Source: Sesamum alatum (Eukaryota > Streptophyta > Magnoliopsida > Lamiales > Pedaliaceae). From it: a stretch of DNA of 64,000 nucleotides. Under the pieces are notes generated by a model, which was not told the origin of the DNA, made no database searches, and saw only the letters and a program-made list of their open reading frames with translations. The position numbers were made by a program, and so were the translations under genes. The DNA is taken from positions 22,004,383 through 22,068,382 of the forward strand of contig JACGWO010000005.1 of the NCBI GenBank assembly GCA_034509735.1, given 5' to 3'. Below are positions 1 through 10,862 of this stretch, piece by piece (the first letter of the stretch is position 1; every line of letters starts with the position of its first letter).

Positions 1-946
1 TGTAGTTTCTCATCCAAACCTCTTCCTTAGCAGCTTCTGAAGCTGCTATGTATTCAGCCTCTGTAGTAGTTGCTTGCTTGGAACTTTTTCAAGCCACTAC
101 TCCTCCATTGAGCTTGAATACGTAACCCGATTGAGACTTGGCATCATCGTCATCAGACTGGAAGCTAGCGTCGCTAAAGCCTTCCAGGATCAGCTCTCCA
201 TTTCCATAGACCAAGAACATTTCCTTAGTCCTCCTTAGGTACTTAAGGATGCCCTTAACAGCATTCCAATGTGCTTCTCCTGCGCAGGACTGATATCTGC
301 TTGTTACGCTCAAACCGTACGCAACGTCAGGCCTAGTGCAGTGGACCGCATATTGGATGCTACCTACGGCAGAAGCATAGGAGATGACTTTCATCCTTTC
401 AAGTTCCTCATCAGTCTGTGGGGACTGTTTCTTGGACAACTTGATCCCATGCCTCATGGGAAGGAATCCTCGTTTGGAGTTGTCCATTCGATATCTCTTT
501 AGGACTTTCTCCATGTACGAGTTTTGGGTGAGTCCTAACATCCTTTCAGATCTGTCCCTGACAATCTGGATGCCTGAGATGTAGGAGGCTTCACCCAAGT
601 CCTTCATGGAAAACTGTGTTGACAACCATGTTTTTGTGTTTCCTAACATTCTAACGTCATTACCAATGAGTTAGAATGTCATCCACATAAAGCACTAGGA
701 ACACTATTGAGCTCCCACTGACCTTCTTGTATACACAAGGGTCGGATTCATTTTAGATGAAGTCATAACCCCGTATTACTTCATCAAATCGAATGTTCCA
801 ACTTTGGGATGCTTGTTTGAGGCTATAAATGGACTTCTGGAGACGACAGACTTTCTGTTCTTCTCCAGTGACCGTGAAACCCTCCCGTTGATCCATATAG
901 ATCTCTTCTTCAACGAAACCATTGAGGAAGGCCGTTTTCACGTCCA
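1..946 (-). pseudogene. E1 reverse transcriptase C-terminal half and RNase H (broken)
   Basis: This is the downstream part of the E1 pol reading. It starts at about 946 with the reverse transcriptase stretch containing MDVKTAFLNGFVEEEIYMDQ and continues into RNase H (ILKYLRRTKEMFL, GFSDASFQSDDDDAKSQSGY). Compared with element Z, three lesions are visible. A lysine codon has become TAA just after the IRGYDFI stretch (about 753). One extra base near 670 breaks the frame just after the YVDD active-site motif. A tryptophan codon near 88 has become TGA. The RNase H end is cut by the window edge. It is certainly pol of a copia element and certainly non-functional. Confidence 0.88.
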
Positions 947-976
947 TCTACCACATCTTATAGTCATACCATGCTG

Positions 977-1926
977 CTATGGCGAGTAGGATCCGGTGGA
1001 CTTAGCCATGGCTACTAGCGAGTAGGTATCCTCAAAATCGACCGCTGGTCGTCGAGTGTATCCCTTAGCTACAAGCCTAGCCTTAAAGGTTGTGACTTCT
1101 CCATCAACGCCAAGTTTGCGCTTGTAGACCCACTTACAGCCCACTGGCTTAACACCTTTCGGTGGATCTACAAGACTCCAGACTTGGTTCTCGCTCATGG
1201 AGTCCATTTCGACTTTCATGGCCTCCAGCCATTTCCCGGAGTCGATGTCAGACATCGCTTCTCCATATGTCTTAGGATCGTTATCCAAAAGATCGGTCGC
1301 TCCTAGAAAGCCATATCTCACTGGAGGTCTGGACTCTCTAGTGGATCTATGGAGAATGGGAACGTTAGTGGTGACTGTGGGCGCTGACTGTATCAGAGCC
1401 GGCGGTTCAGGAACCGGGGCTGGCCGTTCCTGAGGTTGTCTTTCATGCCTAGCATGTTGGACTTCTCGAGGTTGGTCAGCCCTTCGGGTATCTATCCTGA
1501 ATCCTCTAAGTGAGGGTTCCGCGGCTATACCCAATGGCTGGATTCCATCACTTGATTCCTCAAGGATCAGCTCATCAGGTTGGATATCCTCCGGGAAGCC
1601 TTGCTCCAAGAATACTGCATTCCTTGAAACAAACACCTTTTGTTCCAAGGGGTCATAAAAGTAATAACCCGCAGTTTCTTTAGGGTATCCAACGAACCTG
1701 CATAAGCTAGACCTAGATTCTAGCTTATCTCCCACTAACCTCTTGACGTATGCGGGGCTACCCCACACTTTCAAGTAGTTGTAGGATGCAGGCTTGCCGT
1801 GCCATATCTCATATGGCGTTTGGGTCAATGCACTGGTAGGCGCCAAGTTCAGCAACTTGGCCGCCGTTTCTAGTGCATAGCCCCAAAAGGATAAGGGCAA
1901 TTTGGTAAAACTCATCATGGACCAAA
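977..1926 (-). pseudogene. E1 integrase C-terminal part and reverse transcriptase N-terminal part
   Basis: Second frame of the E1 polyprotein. It begins after a one-base insertion at about 1922-1926 that knocks the upstream integrase out of frame. It covers the integrase end (SFWGYALETAAKLLNLAP, then the VGYPKETAGYYFYDP GAG-like stretch), a proline-rich linker, and the start of the RVT_2 reverse transcriptase (CKWVYKRKLGVDGEVTTFKA). It ends where a one-base deletion near 1000 disrupts AMAKS-IRILLAI, which is present intact in Z. The two frameshifts were placed by comparison with the copy at 30609-31200. Confidence 0.86.
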
Positions 1927-3755
1927 ACCATGTCCAACAGGGTTTGATTCCTCCTTTCAGAGACACCATTTAATTGTGGTGTTCCGGGAGGTGTCCATTC
2001 TGATATTATACCATGTTCTTTTAGATAATCTAGGAACTCCGTACTAAGGTATTCACCGCCTCGGTCTGACCGTAGGACTTTAATTTTGCAGTTGGTCTGG
2101 TTCCCCACTTCAAGTCTGAATTCTTTAAACCTCTCAAGAGTTTCAGACTTGTACCTCATTAGGTAAACATAACCATACCGTGAGTGATCATCGGCAAAGG
2201 TTATGAAGTAGGAGAACCCACCTCGGGCCTGCATCCTTAGTGGTCCACATACGTCTGTATGGACCAAATCCAACAGACCTGTGGCAAGCCTGCTTTGTCC
2301 TACAAAGGGCTTCTTGGTCATTTTCCCTCTTAGACAGGATTCACAAGTTGGTAGATCACTCAAGTCCCCAACCTCTAGGTTCTTTGAGTCTACCAACCTC
2401 TTCATCCTATCTTGGGATATGTGACCTAGTCTAGCATGCCACAGACGTGCGTTCCCGTTATTATCTAATTTTCGTTTGTGTTGAGTGTTGAGAACGAAAT
2501 TCGTTTGTTGGAAGATATAGAGCCCGTTATGCAATGTACCAAGTAGATGAGCAATTCCACACCTCATCAAATAAAAGCAATTTTTATTGATTCTAAACTC
2601 ATAACCACTATTCTCCAACAATGGAATGGAAATGATGTTTTTAATCATACTAGGTACAAAATAAACTTGCTCTAAATCTATGTTAATACTATCACTAATC
2701 ACTAGAGTAGCGGATCCCACTGCTTCTGCCGAGATGGCCTTGCCATTCCAAAGCTTCAGGATCATGTCCCCGCTACCCAGTTTTCTGCTTCTTTCCAACA
2801 CCTGCAAGTCATTGCAAATGTGAGCTCCACAGTCGGTATCTAATACCCAAGAGACAGAATTAGTGACCATATTAACCTCAATCACATGAATACCTTGGTT
2901 CGAGAAGAGTTTTGGGCACTCTCTCTTCCAATGCCCTTTCTCACGGCAGTTGATACATATGTCATATGCCTTCGACTGTTGCTTGGAGACAACCTTTCCC
3001 TTTCCTTTTCCTTTCCCCTCATTGGCAATGGGAACACTCTTAGTGTTAGTAGCTGCTTTGACGGCCTTTTCCTTCCCTTTCTTCTTTTTCCAACGTCCGG
3101 CTCCTTTGCCTTTCGTATTGGAAGTAGAAGCACCTCCAAACAATACCAAAGGCGTGGACTTCTTAGTCGTTGCCTCGTATTGCACCAACATATTGATCAA
3201 CTCATGAATGCCCTTCTCAAGTGCGTTCATGTTGTAGTTGACGATAAATTGGTCAAAGGAGGGTGGGAGTAACTGAAGGATCACATCTATGTACGTTTCA
3301 TTATCGAGACCTGCCTTTAGGTGCTCGAGCTTTTCCACCAGGGTAAGCATTTTGACCCCGTGCTCTTGTACAGAGGATCCTTCTGTCATTTTAATTCCAA
3401 AGAACACCTTGGTCGCGACATACCTAGTATGCCGATCCGGGACTGCATAGCAATCCTTAAGGCGAGCCATTATGGAAGGGACGTCGTCTAGCCTTTCATA
3501 CTGCTTTTGAATTTCATTCGTCATCGAAGCAAGTATGACGCTACGGACCTTCCGGTTATCCTTATGCCAAGTCTCGAACGTCTCACGTTCTTCTGGCGTG
3601 GATCCTTCCGGCAAGGTCTTAGGGAGAGGCTCGTCGATGACGTAGCCTTGGTTCTCATAATCCAGGACTATTCTGAGATTGCGCAACCAATCGTTGTAAT
3701 TTGTTCCACTGAATTTGTTTGTCTCAAGAATGGTTGAAAGTGGGTTCTTAGACAT
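1809..3755 (-). pseudogene. E1 gag, protease and integrase core open frame (648 codons)
   Basis: Longest copia frame in the window, starting at the conserved MSKNPLSTILETNKF gag start shared with X, Y and Z. In order it holds a gag_2/UBN2-type capsid region (residues 1-230), a basic GKGKGKGK stretch, and a CCHC zinc knuckle (CINCREKGHWKREC, about residue 267). It then has the aspartic protease (WVLDTDCGAHICN, about residue 302) and the integrase HHCC finger (LWHARLGHIS to CESCLRGK) with the catalytic core (HTDVCGPL, DDHSRYGYVY). The protease motif reads D-T-D where Y and Z read D-T-G, so the catalytic glycine is lost. The last roughly 40 residues are out of frame after an insertion near 1925. 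The product would be a defective capsid-polymerase precursor. Confidence 0.9.
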
Positions 3756-5994
3756 TTTTAAATCTACATTTAGAAAACGGCGCGCGATCAGCAGAAAATA
3801 AAAGACGGTGGTTTGATAAAATAATTAAATGCTTGGTCTTTAGTCATTTAATTCTCCCACTATTTATACGAAAACACGGTACTCACAAACGTGATTTTCG
3901 GGAAATCCTTTCCTAGTGGGCTTGGGATCCCCAGCGATTTCTCCCATACCCCGCTTTTACGATTCGCATGGAAAAGATCCTGTGGGAGGTATTCCATACC
4001 ATTCTCGTTCCACGAGATTCCCAAGATTATTGCCTCAGCCTTTCACATGATCCCGAGGACTCCAAGCGAATTATGCTAATTGGGCGTTAGACCCAACCCA
4101 ATCGACTGAGCCACAGACCCACTGGTACCCCCACGACTCGTGAGACAGGTAACAGCAGCCCATTTTTCGTTCATGACATAGTGCAGCTTTTTTAAGTACA
4201 ATAACGTACCACGACTCATGAGACCACACTATTGACCTAAAACAGCTTCCTCACTATGCCATGGATTAGAAGGCATGGACAAACTCCTAGAGTTCATGTC
4301 CATTTTGTCTAGGGTCTAATATTTCAACATTGGTCCAACCAATGTGAGAGTAGTAAATGACCGAGATCTCATAATAAATAAACATTCACACATTCATCCA
4401 TAATGCGTAAATTAAACCATCCATAGCAGTTATATGATAAATAAAAAACTCATTCATCCATCATAATAACCACATGCAAAATTAAAGCCTAGCACGCCCC
4501 TGTTGGATAATCACGAGCCCGAATCCTAAGCGACCCACTGAGCCTGCAGTGGATCTATGGTCAATCTAGGGTTGGTCCTATACTATTACATTAATAGCAA
4601 CCCAATCATCATGCTGATGGGCCTTGGTCTCTTTTCTCTTTCTTCACTTCATGGAAAACTCCAAGGGACCTCCCGTCTGGGCTCTCCATGTGGTCCTTCC
4701 TTCTTCTCCACAAATTACAAAAATAGAAACCTCACTCCTAGTCTACTCTCATTACATATTAAAAAATAGAAACCCCAGCGAAAACCCGGGGGAGTACATA
4801 AGGAGGGAGGTAGAATGCCTTATTATTCTAAGCCAACTAGAAAGAGAGAAGGAGAAAGCAGTAAAAGAGGCACACAGGCCCAACAGAAAATTAAACCATA
4901 CATTCGGTCAAGGGCTCGTGATCATCCATTTCCATCCAACACACATAATCACATGATCTAATCACATAATTACAATATACCAACAATTCATGATTTCCAA
5001 TCATAATCATTCAAGATAAGAAATAAATAAACATGTGTGTAACGTGTGAAATAAAACACAAATTTTGGTACCAAAATTTTCTCGTTTTAGGAAAACCTTT
5101 ACTCATTATTTCAAGTAAAATAACCCCAGGATTCCAAATCCAATATATTTTACTCCTAAAATAATGTCTTTAGAAAATTAGGCAAAATTGAACCCAAAAA
5201 TGAATTTTTTTTTTCAGAATTAATTCAAAATTAAAACTGAAAAAAATTAAAAAATAAAAAGAAAACAATACTAGGGTTCAAAACCCTAGCTGCAGCACCG
5301 GCCGCCGCCGCCGGCAGCGGCCTGCCGGCGTGCGCACAGGGCAGCAGGCTCAGCCTGCCGCCCCGGCGTGCGCGCAGGCGCTGCCTCCCCCTGCGCGCCT
5401 GGCCGGCAGCATGCTGCGCGGCCAAGTGTTCCGGCAGGCCGTCGGCGCGCGCAGGCTCCTGTGCCTCGCGCGCGCGCTGGCCTGCTGGTCGCCAGCCGCG
5501 CATCTGCGCCTGCACAGTGCGCTCGCAGACGTGCACTGGGCACGCCTGCCGGGCGCGCACGCGCAGACACCTCTGTCTGCGTGCTCGCGCACCTGGCGGC
5601 GCTGCCTGGTGTCCGTCCGCGCGCGAACTCTCTGGCTCGCAGCCGTGCGCGCACGCCTGGGCGCAGTCAATTTGGCTACACGCTGCCCTGCACGACTGGC
5701 TGGGCCGGCGCGCGCAGGCTTCCCTTGCCTGCGCGCGTCTGCCCTGCCGGCAGCGCATGGCTGCGCGCAGCCAGCCCTCCCGACTGGCCGGTTGCAGTGT
5801 TTCTCGTTTTCTGTTCAATTTTTCCACCCCCGTTTCTCAAGAAAAACAGAAGATACCAATTTGCAGAAATTCAGACGAATTGAAAGCAATAAAACGACAT
5901 GCTTTAAAATCAAGAAAATCAAGATTTAATTAAAAAACATGCAAAGATCACTTTTCGTGCTTCAAACGCATATAAACCCTAAGCCTATACACCG
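3756..5994 (-). other. E1 leader between primer binding site and gag
   Basis: Untranslated leader of E1, about 2.2 kb. No conserved protein is visible. It is AT-rich except for the GC-rich tract at 5281-5800, which is listed separately. The half next to gag (3756-4330) has close counterparts upstream of gag in Y and Z. Confidence 0.7.
5281..5800. repeat. GC-rich low-complexity tract in E1 leader
   Basis: About 500 bases dominated by GCGCGC, CCTGC and GGCGC words, set sharply into AT-rich flanks. Stop codons are rare here in all frames simply because of composition, so long frames rich in Arg, Ala and Gly appear on both strands. Equivalent tracts lie in the leaders of Y (20341-20710), Z (34497-35040) and X (26730-26903 and 37869-37960). 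Frames do not stay in register between E1 and Z, which argues against a protein. Confidence 0.75.
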
Positions 5995-6012
5995 AACCGG
6001 GCTCTGGTACCA
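5995..6012 (-). other. E1 primer binding site
   Basis: On the minus strand the bases next to the 5' LTR read TGGTACCAGAGCCCGG. This is close to the complement of the initiator methionine tRNA 3' end used by most copia elements (TGGTATCAGAGC). Its position one base from the LTR end fits the role of priming minus-strand DNA. Confidence 0.8.
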
Positions 6013-6013
6013 C

Positions 6014-8006
6014 TAAAAAGAATACGTGGATCGTCCCGGAAAATTGCGCGAATGCGGAAGCGCAGTATAAAATCAAATACGGAATTTCAAACATGCTTTT
6101 AAAATTAAAGAACACGTTTCAAGGGGTGTGCCCTTGAAATTTTCCGGGTGTTCAATGTATCTCATGAATAAACAACATACAATAATCATGGAGGCCATAG
6201 GGTTGAAAATTAAAAGAGACGAAAATATTAAAACGAGACCTACCCGTTGTCGTTTTCCTCTTCAACGGCTACACGCGTTGTTCCCCGTTTTGCACCAAGA
6301 TCTCGTTCTTGAGACCCTCCAAATCGTGACACACGATCCACCCACGTATCTTGAACGTCGTGCTAGAAACGAGCAAGTTTAATTTATTGGAGTGGATGAA
6401 TCAACAACACGTTATGAATTAACGGTATTGATTCATCAATGTTCTAATGTTCCAAGAACAAGAGAACAAGAAAAGATGTTTTCTTGGAGAGAGAGAGGGC
6501 GGACGAGAGGGAGAGAAACGAGAGAGGGAGTGTGTTGCGTGTGTTTTGGAATTTCAAGAATCATCATCCTTCAAAAGGTGCAAGGCTAGGGGTTTATATA
6601 GAGGAGGAGTTTAATCCTCTTTAAACTCCAACTCTTTTAGAAGGTTAATTTGACTAGGATTTTGACCTAGTCAAAGTCCTAGTCAAAGTAGAATTTGACC
6701 TTGTTAAATTCAATCCTAGCCTTTCATCTCTCCCATTAAATCTCAACCATTAATTTAATATAATGGAATATTTAAATCCTATTAATTATTCCAAAAGGCC
6801 AAATAAATATAATAAATGAATATTAATATTTATTCTAGGCCCATTAAATTAATTCCCTTAATAAATCCAATTTATTAATTTAATTCCCTTTATCAAATAG
6901 AAGGAATTAATTCTCCAAGAAAATATAGGACCCGATTAAATCCAATTTAATCATTCCTTTACGCCAATATTTAATTCCAAATTAAATACTAAGTGTGTGT
7001 GGATAGTGTGTGACTCTTTAGATTCACCTTTCAGCTAGACTTGGTCGGATTCCTAGAATCCTTCCGTTACCATGGGTGGCCATCTAGCAACGGTCCATGG
7101 CACTAAAGACTAGGTGAAATATTCGGGGATGAACATTTAGGCTCTAACAGTACACTTTTCCTTCTGTCTTCGGTCTCATCACTTAGGGTCTAGGGTACGG
7201 AAAATGCAGGTACCATTTTGGACCTAAGTGTCGGTCTGTCCTTACTAAACGCCGCAAGGGAAACCTTCCCTTCTGTTCAGTTACTGTGGCCACAGATTTT
7301 AGGGACAAGACACAGAGCATACATGAGACTCAACTGTCAATGCCTTTTGACAAGAGACAGATCCTTTCTTGGAAACTACTGTCACTCTATACACCAGAGC
7401 TGCACTAGACATGGCTTATGCCTACTCAAGAGTATTTTGGCAATCTCTCACCATATCTAAGATACAGACTTGATGTACAGGTAAACTCAGCAGTTCCTCA
7501 AGTCAAAGGACTTGACCTGTACCGTTGGAACCGGGAATACATGTCATACCTTACTGACCATACTCAAGGTCCTCTGTAAGACGGTTCCCGCGAGTCACCT
7601 CAGTCAGTTGCTTCCTAGCATGCTAACCCACTAACACTGCTTAGACGACCTTCGTTACCCGTCGATGAAATACGGCAGCAGATGCTTAGTGCAACTCTCA
7701 AGGGGAATCTCGGTACCCACTTTCGAGATTCCTTGACTTGGAGATTTCCGGACTGATTCGGTAAGACTGATTTCATGGACCTACCTCCAAGCGTAGTCCC
7801 AGCCCCCGAAATTGATTCTCAGTCTGTGGGCTTTGTTTGCGTAGTGAACAGATATGTAATAGCAGATATAAGTGAACGTAAACAAAGTGTTGCCATATGA
7901 ACTTCACTTCTTTATTCATAAATGTATTTATCAAACACCTGAAATTGTCTAGACATACGTTACATATTCCCGCCAAAATTGGCTTACATGGTCACCTATT
8001 CTAACA
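6014..8006 (-). repeat. Type-B LTR, 5' LTR of E1
   Basis: 1993-bp LTR. On the minus strand it starts TGTTAGAATAGGTGACC and ends CTTTTTA just before the primer binding site. A likely core promoter TATA box is at 6593-6602 (CTATATAAACC on the minus strand), followed downstream by a GA/CT-rich microsatellite (6486-6532). The U3 part includes the palindromic domain at about 7020-7115. The right edge is followed not by a visible target duplication but by a polypurine-tract-like sequence. Confidence 0.88.
6593..6602 (-). promoter_or_regulatory. TATA box of E1 5' LTR
   Basis: CTATATAAACC on the minus strand, conserved at the same place in every type-B LTR here. It probably directs transcription leftwards through the element. 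Position and conservation are seen; promoter function is inferred. Confidence 0.55.
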
Positions 8007-8018
8007 ATCTCCCACTTG
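8007..8018 (-). other. Orphan polypurine tract next to LTR
   Basis: The plus strand reads ATCTCCCACTTG, the complement of CAAGTGGGAGAT. This is the polypurine tract that precedes the 3' LTR in Y, Z and the element at 62888. Here it sits outside E1's 5' LTR and is followed at once by an inverted type-A LTR fragment. It looks like the stub of a second, almost fully deleted internal region, as in a tandem LTR array. Confidence 0.7.
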
Positions 8019-8019
8019 T

Positions 8020-9500
8020 GTGGTTGATCGAACAGGGAATGGTTTCCTGTGTCGACGCAATGAAGCATACGTGGTCTCGAGTATTAAGGATAGATGCCTA
8101 GTCAAGGATGGGAACCGACGCCCAATTCCGTACCCTGGACTAAGGCAGGGAGACGGTAGACGGAAGGATCGTACCCGTACGGAATCGGCGCCTAAATGTT
8201 CACGCCAATTCACCTAGTCTCTAGTGCCATGGACCGTTGCTAGACGGCCACCCATGGTAACAGGTCCTTGTGGGACATGGGCCCAAGTCTAGCTGAGGGT
8301 GAACCTAAAGGGTCACACACAAATCACTGAGGAGGTTGAGAGATTGGCTTGGAGTCAATCTCGAAGGATAAAATAAGTAATTGGATTACTTAAGGGAAAG
8401 TCCATTGGATGGACGGGCCGATATTGTATCGGGCTTTCATTTAATCGGTAAATTGGATTTTCGATTAAATATGGAAAGTTGAGACGTTGGATCTTTTAAT
8501 TGGATTAAAAGATCAACGGGAATAATTCAAATGGACATTAAATTGGATTTAATGTTAGATTCGTCGTAATTGAATTGCGATAAAATCCGGTCCGTTAAAT
8601 TATACCCGAGAGGAGAAATAATTCCTATTTTGGAATAGGAAGAAGTTGGACTTCTTTCCTTAATTAAACATGGCCGACACGCTCCCTTGGAGGAAGAAAA
8701 ATCAGTCATGTTTCATGTTAGGTGGTATGTTGACTTATCTCTTTTGGAAAGAGACAAATCAACTCCAATCAAGCTCTTCCCTTTTGGTATGATTTGATCA
8801 TACCATAAATTTTGGTAGGCTTGATTGAAGAATTGATGGTGATTGATTGGAATGATTCTAGACATCCTTGGATGAACCTAGACACATTCCAATAATCACA
8901 TTATTTATGTATATATATTAGAATATACAACACCAAGCATATGTGATTCATTATTCATCTTTTTCTAGAAAAAAAGAGAAGAAAAAAAAATCCTCTCCTC
9001 TCTCTCAAACTCTCGGCCTCTCTCCCTCTCTTACACTTGTGTTCTTCACTTGATTTTAAATCAAGAAGAAGAACAAAGTAAGTTTAAGAGAGCACTAATT
9101 CATAGTGTTCTTCTCTTAAACCGATTCCTTCTTAAACCCGTTCTTTTCTAGCAAGAAGAACGTGTGTTTCTTCCGGTGTGGTGTGGATCACCTTTGGAGA
9201 ATCCATACGTTTGGATTTCATGAGCATTCCGGAGAAGGAACAACGCAACTAGCCGGGAGCATACGCTAAATAATCAAAGGTAACGGTTTATCACGCTTTG
9301 ATTGATTTAATATACATCTATGCCCTATGTGTTTAAATATATGTTTCTAATATTTACACATCCTACATCGAACACCCGGTTGAGCACCCAAGGGTACACC
9401 CCTTGGGATTCGTATTTTAAATTAGATTTGATTTAATTTACGCACTTTTCGCGCTTTCTCGCTTCCGCTCGTGCTCCCGGGCGGATCCGCTTGTCCTTCA
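8020..9500 (+). repeat. Inverted first 1.5 kb of a type-A LTR
   Basis: Reverse complement of the segment matching 57340-58823 of the intact solo type-A LTR, ending at 9487-9500 with the complement of TGAAGGACAAGCGG. It abuts a fragment of the same LTR type in the opposite orientation (9501-10120). The two together account for all but about 115 bp of one LTR. This suggests an inversion inside the left (3') LTR of X rather than an independent insertion. Confidence 0.8.
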
Positions 9501-10120
9501 CTGACTGCACTGGACAAGGCTTATAATGATCATCTTACAAAATGATCACCTCTCGCCAGATCCAAGATACAGCCATCCTGTGTACGTGACTGCCATGGTT
9601 CCTCAAGTCTGAGGACTACTCCCGTACTATTGGAACCGGGGAAATCCAATCATACCGACCAAGTCTCCAAGGCTTCCATATGATGATCCCGCGAGTCAGT
9701 TCAGTCGGCTCGACCCCAGTCGACCAACCCGCCAAGATCATGTAGGCCTCCCACGCCTGTCGCCGATGAGACACGGCATTCATTCAATGAACATAACTTT
9801 TGGTGCAAGTCTTTATAGGACTCTCGATGCCCTGTCTCGAGGTCCTCGACTTGGAACGTTTCAGACCCAACTCTTTATCAGTTGGTTTCATGACCACCAT
9901 CCAATGTGTGGCCCAACTGCATGAGTTTTTAATTATGATCTGTGGGATTTGTTGTGATATATGTAAAACACCATTTTAATATATGGAATGAGCACAACAA
10001 AGAAGGTACCATTGGTAGCGAATACTCATTTTATTCATTACATAATATTAGATTACATCAAGTTGTCAAATAGGTTATAAAATACCAAACCTATTCGCTT
10101 TCTGGTCACTTATTCTAACA
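9501..10120 (-). repeat. Terminal 620 bp of X 3' LTR (type A)
   Basis: Matches the last part of the type-A LTRs at 38215-40432 and 57340-59566, in the same orientation as X. It ends TATTCTAACA directly before the polypurine tract of X. Its first 1.6 kb are missing in this orientation and appear inverted just to the left. Confidence 0.85.
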
Positions 10121-10862
10121 ATCTCCCACTTAACCTAAAGTCGATCACCCATTGATCTCAAACCCATCTTATCGAGATGCTGAGTATGGGCAACTTGTGA
10201 CACGGGCTTAGTAAGTGGTTCTGCTATGTTTGCTGTGGAGCTGACTCGATCCATCCGAATGTCACCCCTGCTAACCATCTCTCTTAGCATATGGTAGTGT
10301 CTAAGAATATGCTTGGATCGTTGATGAGATCTCGGTTCCTTTGCTTGTGCTATTGCCCCATTGTTATCGCAAAAGATAACAACCAACTTTGCAATGCTAG
10401 GTACTACATCCACCCATTGGATGTAGCTCATCATCCAAACGGCCTCTTTAGCAGCTTCCAAAGCCGCTATGTATTCAGACTCTATGGTGAAGTCCACCAT
10501 GGTAGCCTTGCTTGGAACCCTTTCAAGAAACCATGCCACCATTCAATTTGAACACAAAACCAGACTGAGACTTGGCATCATTGTCATCCGACTGGAAGCT
10601 AGCATCGCTATAGCGCTCTAGTATCAATTCTCCACCACCGTAGATCAAGAATATGTCCTTAGTCCTTATCAGGTTCATTGGGATAGTTTTGACCGCACTC
10701 TAGTGTGCCTCCCCGGCATACGCCTAATATCGACTAGTCACGCTTAAAGCGAAAGCCACATCAGGTCTAGTGCACTGGACAACGTACTGAATGCTGCCTG
10801 CGGCTGAAGCATAGGGGATGTCCAACATCCGTTTAAGCTCCTCATCAGTCTTAGGAGACTGC
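10121..10862 (-). pseudogene. X RNase H and polypurine tract (3' end of pol)
   Basis: The plus strand begins ATCTCCCACTTAA, the complement of the polypurine tract. The minus-strand frame at 10135-10542 reads through the RNase H end (SEYIAALEAAKEAVWM, VVIFCDNNGAIAQAKEP, RSKHILRHYHMLREM). It ends close to the usual copia C-terminus (HTQHLDKMGLRSMGDRL). Further right, 10543-10862, the RNase H start is recognisable but frame-broken. At 10862 the gene is split by insertion of Y and resumes at 22840. Confidence 0.85.

Larger units (their letters stand above)
1..8006 (-). mobile_element. Copia element E1 (type-B LTR), truncated by window edge
   Basis: Ty1/copia LTR retrotransposon read on the minus strand. 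From right to left it shows a 5' LTR (6014-8006), a primer binding site, a long leader with a GC-rich tract, gag, protease, integrase, reverse transcriptase and part of RNase H. The 3' end and 3' LTR lie outside the window. The domain order with integrase before reverse transcriptase is the copia order. The coding part carries several frameshifts and stops, so the copy is defective. Its LTR is about 2 kb, long for a copia element, and is homologous to the LTRs of Y and Z. Confidence 0.93.

Noticed and set aside
89..649. Treating each copia frame as a separate gene
   Set aside because: They are pieces of single polyproteins broken by indels, as shown by comparison of E1, Y, Z and X.
5231..5827. 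Long Arg/Ala-rich frames in the GC-rich leader (also 34470-35147 and 20303-20713)
   Set aside because: The frames are open on both strands because stop codons are rare in such composition. Homologous stretches fall in different frames in E1 and Z, so no protein is conserved.
6200..7460. Short frames inside the LTRs (for example 7218-7460, 37089-37271, 39891-40235, 59119-59433)
   Set aside because: They lie within LTR sequence, have no recognisable domain, and shift or close between LTR copies.
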